The notes beneath the pieces are model-generated. The model saw nothing but the letters and a program-made list of their open reading frames with translations, made no database searches and was not told the origin of the DNA. From Acidobacteriaceae bacterium (GTDB taxonomy: Bacteria > Acidobacteriota > Terriglobia > Terriglobales > Acidobacteriaceae), in NCBI GenBank assembly GCA_030039895.1, contig JASHUR010000117.1, forward strand, positions 1-21,334: a DNA stretch of 21,334 nucleotides. Reading direction: 5' to 3'. The position numbers were made by a program, and so were the translations under genes. This document shows positions 16,249 to 21,334 of this stretch, piece by piece; positions within the stretch are counted from its first letter, which is position 1, and each line of letters opens with the position of its first letter.

Positions 16249-19200
16249 ATGTCCAGAAAAACGTCTCGCAATCAATCTAGAAGCAACTCTCGGATCAACA
16301 GAATGTGTCTGCTTGCTGGCCTGCTGTCGCTGGGGCTCAGCCTTCCGGCGCTCGCTCAGTCCGTACCGTTCCCGACCTATCAGGTAGGCGAGAACCAGAA
16401 CGGGACGCAGGGGCCGGACTACCCGTCGACCTTATCCAAACCGTGGGTCGCAAGCGATGGCGCGATCCTGACCCCCGCCGGCACCCAGGTCTACCTCGGC
16501 ATCACGACCCGCGCCAAGGCCGTTGCGCTGAATCCTAATACCCGCACGCACACCGCTGCTGTCCTTCAAATGGGTGCTCCACAAGCCGTTACTATCTTCA
16601 ACACCAAGACCGGCGCTGTCCTGCAGACCTACGATGTGCCTTATAAGAAGTCAACCGGTGGGACCGGTTACGATGCGGACGGCAGCCAAAGAGGCATCAC
16701 CTATACACCGGATGGCCTGCACCTGCTGTTCAGCCAGGACGGGAGCTACGGCCCCAGCAGCTACGTCACCATCGCCAACGTCGATCCGACGACGGGCTTG
16801 ATTACATCAACCGGCGGCGCAAACCCGTTCCCCGTGCAAGTCAACGTTCCCGTCGACGTCAATGCCGGCTATCAACTGACCAACGTCACATGCTTCTCAA
16901 ACAGCCCAGGGGGAACCAACGGCAGCTTTGAGATTCCGTGCGGCTATACCTATTCGATGTTCTCAGATGATGTAGCTACATCCTATCCGGAGGGCATCGC
17001 TGTCTCGAAGAACGGCAAGACCGCCTACGCCGTGCTGGACAACAACGATACGCTGACCAAAATCGACCTTACCGCGGCGACACCGGTTGAGGGTACGGAG
17101 GTCCGCGTCGGGAACGTCCCGCAGAGCGTCATCCTCTCACCGGATGGCAAGACCGCCTACGTCTCCAACGAGGCCGGCCGTATTGCTACCGCGAAAGACT
17201 TCCAGGAATTCTCCAACGGCACTCCAGTCGTGGCTGCCTATCCGACCGGCTCCACGGCCACGGGCACCGTTTCCGTGGTCGACCTGTCCACGTTTACGGT
17301 CACCGGCAGCATCTCGACCGGCCTGCACCCGACCGGCATGGCCTTCTGGGGCAGACAACTGCTGGTCGCCAATACCTATAGCGACAGCATCTCCGTGATC
17401 GACACCTCCGTCAACCGGGTGGTTCGCACAATCAATCTTGGGTTGCCGATCGGAGTACCCGGCGATCGCAACCCGGCCTATGGCGCGGGGCCGAACTCTA
17501 TCGCCGTCGACCAGGCGAAAGATATCGCGTACGTCGCGCTGTACAATGCCAACGCCATCGCCGTGGTCGACCTCAACGCTTATTCGTGGAGTCCCATCCA
17601 GGGCATGATCCCGGTCGGCTATGCGCCGAGCTCAGTTGTTCTGGACAAGGCGGACGACGTGCTGCTCGTTGCCAACGACAAGGGCATCGGTACCACGGGC
17701 TACGACGTGTCGCCCCCTCCGACGAATTCGGCCGAGAACTCGTACGCCACATACTACGGCGTGACCGACTTCAACACGCACCAGGACCTTGGTACCGTCA
17801 GCATCATTCCCATACCGAATTTCGGAGCCTTGGATGAGATGACCCGGCAGGTCGTCAGGAACAATCACTGGGATTTGGCAGAAAACATCTGGTCGGCCGC
17901 GGGCGGCCACCCATGGACCAAGCCGGTCGCAATCCCGGCGAGGATCGGCGATCCTTCGACAATCAAGCACGTGTTCCTGATTATCCGTGAAAACCGCACC
18001 TACGATCAGATGCTGGGAGACGTGGAGGGCGGCAATGGCGACCCGTCTCTCGCAGTCTTCGGGGACAATTCAACCTACGCCGAATACCCCGTCGTAACGC
18101 CTAACACACACGCATTGGTGCAGCGCTTCCCGCTTCTGGACAACTTCTACGACCCGAGCCGCCAGTCGGCCGACGGTCACAACTGGATCGTGCAGGCCAT
18201 GGCGCCCTACTCCGACGACATCCAGTCGCCGGACTGGCTCCGCGACTATCCCTCCAACGGCGGTGATGCAATTGCCTATCAGAAGAAGGGCCATCTGTGG
18301 GATGCAGCGGCCAAGGCCGGCGTCACCGTGAAGAACTACGGCGAGTATGTCGAGTACAACACGTTCACGGTGCCTGGTTGCACGCCGAACAACAACACCC
18401 TGGACAATACTTATTCCGGAACGAGTCCCTCGGTGGCTCTGCCCTTTGTTGTCTCGAACAGTTGCGAACCGACCTGGAGCCAGTTCTACAACGACACACT
18501 GGAATACGAGAACGGCAAGGAGTCGCAGCTCCAGTACTACAACGACATCGGCTCTGTCACCCCGCTCCCGAACCTGGCCAAGATCACGGTGCAAAACTTC
18601 CCGCAGTTCGATCTGGGCATCCCCGACCAGTACCGCGTCGATGTCTGGAAGCAGGACTTCGCGAAGGACGTGGCCGCTGGTACGCTGCCCCAGCTGGAGT
18701 TCATCTGGATCATGAGCGACCACACCACCGGGCCGCCGAACGCAACAGCCGAACAGGCCGATAACGACCTGGCCATTGGGCGCATTGTCGACTACATCAG
18801 CCACAGTTCGGTGTGGAAGGACTCGGCGATCTTCATCGAGGAGGACGACGCGCAGAACGGCGTCGACCACGTTGACGGTCATCGCAGCCCGGGCTATGTC
18901 ATCAGCCCCTACGTTGTTCAGAAGGTGAACTCCAATGGCACCGGGGCCGGTGTAACCGAAGAGAGCACCTTCTACACGCAGGTCAACATGACGCGCACGA
19001 TCGAGCAGATCCTCGGTATCACACCCATGAATCAGAACGACCTCGTGGCCTCGCCCATGAGGACGCTCTTCATCAACAATCCGCCCAAGGACAACTTCCT
19101 GCCGTGGTCGCACGTGCCGAACGGGGTCCCGCTCTGCTACGGCGTTGCGGGCTATGTGCCCCCGACGAACATCACTCCCAGCTTCAACACTTGCAACTCT

Positions 19201-19446
19201 TCCTCAAGCGCGGCCCTACAGGACAGCCCTTCAGTCAAAGCTCTGCGGGCTGGCTGGCTCAAAATGAAGACGGGCCTGTTCGCCACCAGATATCACGTGC
19301 CCGACTCCCTGGACCCGGACACGGTCAGCCACTTCGACTGGTACGAGGCCACCGGGTTTAAAGTCCCCTTCCCCGGCGAGAAGACGGTTCGCCCGGCAAG
19401 CGACTTTAAAAACCCGGCACTGGCCACCACCGACGGGGACGACTAA
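16249..19446 (+). CDS. Secreted YVTN beta-propeller/phosphoesterase-family protein
   Basis: I start at ATG 16249 (1065 residues), preceded by AAGGGGGAAG; a GTG at 16213 would add 12 charged residues before the signal peptide. The signal peptide is clear (MCLLAGLLSLGLSLPALAQ, cleavage near residue 37). Residues about 60-550 form a YVTN-type propeller with repeats such as SVILSPDGKTAYVSNEAG and NSIAVDQAKDIAYVALYNAN. Residues about 565-960 match the phosphoesterase family that includes phospholipase C and acid phosphatase AcpA: HVFLIIRENRTYDQMLGDV, SADGHNW, FIWIMSDHTTG, and FIEEDDAQNGVDHVDGHRS. Conserved Asp, Glu and His residues in these segments bind the active-site metal in characterised members. 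The enzyme is probably periplasmic or extracellular and cleaves a phosphate ester or phospholipid; the exact substrate is unknown. A strong terminator follows. Confidence 0.9.
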   Translation: MSRKTSRNQSRSNSRINRMCLLAGLLSLGLSLPALAQSVPFPTYQVGENQNGTQGPDYPSTLSKPWVASDGAILTPAGTQVYLGITTRAKAVALNPNTRTHTAAVLQMGAPQAVTIFNTKTGAVLQTYDVPYKKSTGGTGYDADGSQRGITYTPDGLHLLFSQDGSYGPSSYVTIANVDPTTGLITSTGGANPFPVQVNVPVDVNAGYQLTNVTCFSNSPGGTNGSFEIPCGYTYSMFSDDVATSYPEGIAVSKNGKTAYAVLDNNDTLTKIDLTAATPVEGTEVRVGNVPQSVILSPDGKTAYVSNEAGRIATAKDFQEFSNGTPVVAAYPTGSTATGTVSVVDLSTFTVTGSISTGLHPTGMAFWGRQLLVANTYSDSISVIDTSVNRVVRTINLGLPIGVPGDRNPAYGAGPNSIAVDQAKDIAYVALYNANAIAVVDLNAYSWSPIQGMIPVGYAPSSVVLDKADDVLLVANDKGIGTTGYDVSPPPTNSAENSYATYYGVTDFNTHQDLGTVSIIPIPNFGALDEMTRQVVRNNHWDLAENIWSAAGGHPWTKPVAIPARIGDPSTIKHVFLIIRENRTYDQMLGDVEGGNGDPSLAVFGDNSTYAEYPVVTPNTHALVQRFPLLDNFYDPSRQSADGHNWIVQAMAPYSDDIQSPDWLRDYPSNGGDAIAYQKKGHLWDAAAKAGVTVKNYGEYVEYNTFTVPGCTPNNNTLDNTYSGTSPSVALPFVVSNSCEPTWSQFYNDTLEYENGKESQLQYYNDIGSVTPLPNLAKITVQNFPQFDLGIPDQYRVDVWKQDFAKDVAAGTLPQLEFIWIMSDHTTGPPNATAEQADNDLAIGRIVDYISHSSVWKDSAIFIEEDDAQNGVDHVDGHRSPGYVISPYVVQKVNSNGTGAGVTEESTFYTQVNMTRTIEQILGITPMNQNDLVASPMRTLFINNPPKDNFLPWSHVPNGVPLCYGVAGYVPPTNITPSFNTCNSSSSAALQDSPSVKALRAGWLKMKTGLFATRYHVPDSLDPDTVSHFDWYEATGFKVPFPGEKTVRPASDFKNPALATTDGDD

Positions 19447-19462
19447 AACACAATCCGACTGC

Positions 19463-19501
19463 AAAACCCCTCTCCCCGATAAGCGGGGAGAGGGGTTTTT
19501 G
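19463..19501 (+). terminator. Rho-independent terminator of the phosphoesterase gene
   Basis: CCCCTCTCCCC (19467-19477) and GGGGAGAGGGG (19485-19495) form a perfect 11-bp stem, extended by four A-T pairs, with a 7-base loop and a TTTTTG tail. It separates this gene from ftsY. Confidence 0.92.
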
Positions 19502-19576
19502 TTCACGCCTCAAGTGCAACATCTTCACCGGCTGACCGCTTCACCAGCCCATCGAGCAACCACTACACTAATACTT

Positions 19577-20533
19577 ATGATCCAGACTCTCTTCGGCAGC
19601 CTCGAAGAACCGCCGAAACAAGGCCTTCTCGACCGCATGAAGCAGGCCGTCTCGCGCACCCGCGAGAGCCTTGAGGAGCGCGTCAGCGACGTCCTCGCCC
19701 TCACCCGCGCTATCGACGAGTCCGCCCTCGAAGACCTCGAGATGTCCCTCATCGCCTCTGACATCGGCGTCAACACCGCGTCGGAAATCCTCGACTCCCT
19801 CCGCGAGCGCGCCAAACGCAAGCAGATCGAAAACGGCGAAGAACTCAAACAGCTTCTCAAGTCCGAGCTCAAATCCATCCTCGACGATCAGCAGCGCCCT
19901 CCGCGCTCCGTCACCACTCCGCCCGAAGTCATCCTCATGGTCGGCGTCAACGGAACGGGAAAGACCACCACCAGCGGCAAGCTCTCTGCCTTCTTCCGCG
20001 CGCAAAACAAGTCCGTCCTGCTCTGCGCGGCAGACACCTTCCGCGCCGCCGCCATCGAGCAGCTCGAGGTCTGGAGCCAGCGCAGCGGCGTCGAGCTCAT
20101 CAAGTCCCGGCAGGGCGGCGACCCATCGGCCGTGCTCTTCGACGCGCTCAACGCCGCCAAAGCCCGCGGCGTCGACTACCTCATCGTCGACACCGCCGGC
20201 CGCCTCCACACCAAGGACAACCTCATGGCCGAGCTCGACAAGATGCGCCGCATCACCCAGCGCTTCATACCTGAAGCTCCCCACGAAGTCCTGCTCGTCC
20301 TGGACGCTACCACCGGACAAAACGGCCTGCAGCAGGCACGCCTCTTCACCGAGTCCGCCGGAGTCACCGGCATCGTCCTCACCAAGCTCGACGGCACCGC
20401 CAAGGGCGGGATCGCCATCGCGATTGCCCGCGAGCTGTGCCTGCCCGTCCGCTACGTCGGCGTCGGCGAAAAAATCGACGACCTGCTCCCCTTTGACAGC
20501 AACGCCTTCGTCGACTCATTGTTGGAAGCCTGA
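19577..20533 (+). CDS. ftsY: Signal recognition particle receptor FtsY
   Basis: A 318-residue SRP receptor GTPase starting at ATG 19577 (MIQTLFGSLEEPPKQGLLDR). The open frame extends upstream into the preceding terminator, so a longer protein is unlikely. The N domain helical bundle spans about 15-105. The G domain carries GVNGTGKTTT (123-132), DTFRAAAIEQL (153-163), DTAGRLH (205-211), DATTGQNG (243-250) and TKLDGTAKGG (269-278), then YVGVGEKIDDLLPF near the end. It docks ribosome-nascent-chain-SRP complexes at the membrane. The acidic A domain of the E. coli protein is absent, as in many bacteria. No clear Shine-Dalgarno sequence precedes the start, so initiation may be weakly guided or leaderless. 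The gene converges on the broken toxin gene with only 20 bases between them. Confidence 0.96.
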   Translation: MIQTLFGSLEEPPKQGLLDRMKQAVSRTRESLEERVSDVLALTRAIDESALEDLEMSLIASDIGVNTASEILDSLRERAKRKQIENGEELKQLLKSELKSILDDQQRPPRSVTTPPEVILMVGVNGTGKTTTSGKLSAFFRAQNKSVLLCAADTFRAAAIEQLEVWSQRSGVELIKSRQGGDPSAVLFDALNAAKARGVDYLIVDTAGRLHTKDNLMAELDKMRRITQRFIPEAPHEVLLVLDATTGQNGLQQARLFTESAGVTGIVLTKLDGTAKGGIAIAIARELCLPVRYVGVGEKIDDLLPFDSNAFVDSLLEA

Positions 20534-20553
20534 ACAAGGCGATGCGCGGTGCG

Positions 20554-20859
20554 CTATCTGCGACCCTGCCAGTGCGCCGGATCACGGCTGCCGTGAAAAC
20601 ATGCAATCACAGTCAGGCCGTTGTCGTCCTCTATTACAAACATCAACGCATACGGAAAACGCCGCAGTAGCGCGCGGCGTACATTCTTGTAGACAACCGG
20701 GAATTAGCATGGGTTAGTGCAAATTCGCTCGATTGCGGCCTCGACCGCAGCAAGGAACTGCTGGCCCAGTCCAGCCGACTCGTTCTCGTACCGGTCCCGC
20801 GCGTCGAACAACTCTTCTCGTGCCGCTGGGGTAAAGAGGATCGAACGAGCTGGAGTCAA
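20554..20859 (-). pseudogene. ParE/RelE-type toxin gene interrupted by an in-frame stop
   Basis: From TTG 20857-20859, which overlaps the antitoxin stop TGA, the frame reads TPARSILFTPAAREELFDAR, then GLGQQFLAAVEAAIERICTN, PC and a TAA stop (20704-20706). Without any shift the same frame continues FPVVYKNVRRALLRRFPYAL and FVIEDDNGLTVIACFHGSRD, then PAHWQGRR and a TAG. Together that is about 101 residues, the normal ParE/RelE-superfamily length with its usual C-terminus. Family members commonly have N-P-x-x-F-P-V-V-Y at this site, so the stop replaces one codon; CAA to TAA is a single C-to-T change. The 51-residue product lacks the catalytic/gyrase-acting C-terminal half and should be inactive. 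A GTG at 20892 would add 11 residues but overlaps the antitoxin gene more. Confidence 0.8.
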
Positions 20860-21068
20860 CGCCGCCCCAGCTCGGCTTTCAGGGCCTCCCACGTTGTGCC
20901 CGCACGCCGGTCCTGGTCCAGCGTCTCCAGGCGCCGGTCCAGTTCAGCCCGCTGCACAGCAGTCAATGGAAGCTGCTCCGCTTCAAGGCTGTCCCAAAGC
21001 TGCGATATAAGCGCCAGGCGCTCGGGAGGCGTCAGCCTCGCCAATTCGTCGTGTGAGAGTGCATCCAT
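20856..21068 (-). CDS. Antitoxin of a ParE/RelE-type module (addiction module component family)
   Basis: A 70-residue acidic protein of the short unstable-antitoxin family (TIGR02574/PF09720-like). Typical segments are LTPPERLALISQLWDSLEAE, QLPLTAVQRAELDRRLETL and a terminal WEALKAEL. It should bind and neutralise the partner toxin and often helps repress its own operon. The reading frame is intact although the adjacent toxin gene carries a stop, so it is now either a relic, a solo antitoxin acting on another toxin, or a regulator. Its stop codon overlaps the toxin start (TTGA), a classic coupled arrangement. Confidence 0.85.
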   Translation of the reverse strand: MDALSHDELARLTPPERLALISQLWDSLEAEQLPLTAVQRAELDRRLETLDQDRRAGTTWEALKAELGRR

Positions 21069-21109
21069 GCCGTAAGCCTACGAGAAAGCCTTAGCAGACT
21101 CAAGCCTAA

Positions 21110-21131
21110 TATGGATCACGCAAAATCCATA
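21110..21131. promoter_or_regulatory. 7-bp inverted repeat upstream of the antitoxin gene, possible operator
   Basis: TATGGAT (21110-21116) and ATCCATA (21125-21131) are exact inverted copies around 8 bases, about 42 bases upstream of the antitoxin ATG. Toxin-antitoxin operons are usually autoregulated through such palindromes. The same region also precedes the divergent ribD-like gene, so either could be the target. Confidence 0.3.
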
Positions 21132-21221
21132 AACGGCGCTTCGCACAGCAAAGCCCGGTACCCGCATAAGCCGCACGCGGGTTTATCGTGATACTTGATC
21201 CTGATTTGCAACGATAGACGC

Positions 21222-21334
21222 TTGCCATTCGATCCCACAAACCGCAGCCAGCAAGACCACCCGTCCGATCACCGCTTCATGCGCCGCGCCCTCGACCTCG
21301 CGCACCAGTCCGTCGGACTCGCCTCGCCCAACCC
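21222..21334 (+). CDS. ribD: Probable riboflavin biosynthesis protein RibD, N-terminal part
   Basis: The gene runs off the right edge. In frame, SDHRFMRRALDLAHQSVGLA then SPNP matches the beginning of RibD, the bifunctional pyrimidine deaminase/reductase of riboflavin synthesis, where M-x-x-A-L-x-L-A-x-x-g-x-G-x-x-S-P-N-P precedes V-G-a-V-i-V. The zinc-binding H-A-E and C-x-x-C motifs lie beyond the window. The likely start is TTG 21222, giving MPFDPTNRSQQ before the match; ATG 21279 would cut off part of the first helix. No clear ribosome binding site is visible. I do not see an FMN riboswitch upstream. Other zinc-dependent deaminases share part of this motif, so the call stays probable. Confidence 0.72.
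   Translation, partial: MPFDPTNRSQQDHPSDHRFMRRALDLAHQSVGLASPN

Noticed and set aside
18070..19113. A 347-residue minus-strand open frame
   Set aside because: It is antisense to the phosphoesterase domain and shows no recognisable motif.
21160..21182. ACCCGC/GCGGGT hairpin before ribD followed by TTTAT
   Set aside because: Only six pairs with an 11-base loop and a weak T run; it lies between divergent starts, where a terminator is not needed. An FMN riboswitch was considered, but I see none of its conserved core.

Overview
The window looks like chromosomal DNA of a high-GC soil bacterium of the phylum Acidobacteriota, probably class Terriglobia. This is inferred from gene content: an Oar-like TonB-dependent receptor with an N-terminal carboxypeptidase-regulatory-like domain, a DUF3300 protein with a His/Gly-rich tail, a secreted YVTN beta-propeller/phosphoesterase protein, an RHS-repeat protein with a zinc-ribbon head, and REP-type palindromes next to a REP-associated tyrosine transposase (RAYT). 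No 16S or other phylogenetic marker is present to confirm it.

Layout. (1) 1-277: the N-terminal 55 codons of a RAYT transposase on the minus strand, running off the left edge, followed by two REP palindromes exactly 60 bp apart. (2) 278-9200: a minus-strand block with a LOG-family protein, a small two-helix membrane protein, a DUF3300 envelope protein, a zinc-ribbon/RHS membrane-anchored protein, the translational GTPase TypA/BipA, and a MacB/FtsX-type ABC permease. (3) 9321-9924: tRNA-Ser(UGA), a strong terminator, and the wreck of a P4-type tyrosine integrase whose N- and C-terminal pieces are still recognisable. This marks the scar of an integrative element that used the tRNA as attachment site. 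(4) 10295-15503: a tightly packed minus-strand gene set, Oar-like receptor then OmpR-type response regulator then sensor histidine kinase, ended by a probable terminator. (5) 15504-16248: a 745-bp non-coding divergent regulatory region with several short repeats. (6) 16249-19446: the secreted propeller/phosphoesterase protein with a textbook terminator, followed by ftsY. (7) 20554-21068: a ParE/RelE-type toxin broken by an in-frame stop, with an intact antitoxin gene. (8) 21222-end: the start of a probable ribD on the plus strand.

How the parts fit. TypA and FtsY are housekeeping genes. The receptor/regulator/kinase cluster looks like one transcription unit in which a heavy-metal-type two-component pair sits behind an outer-membrane receptor; the ligand cannot be read from sequence. 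Mobile-element traces (RAYT/REP pair, integrase relic) and a decayed toxin-antitoxin pair show past gene flow. No CRISPR array, phage module or obvious new defence system is visible. The least conventional items are the zinc-ribbon/metzincin-like/RHS protein, the receptor/two-component cluster, and the RAYT gene whose leader carries a REP hairpin.
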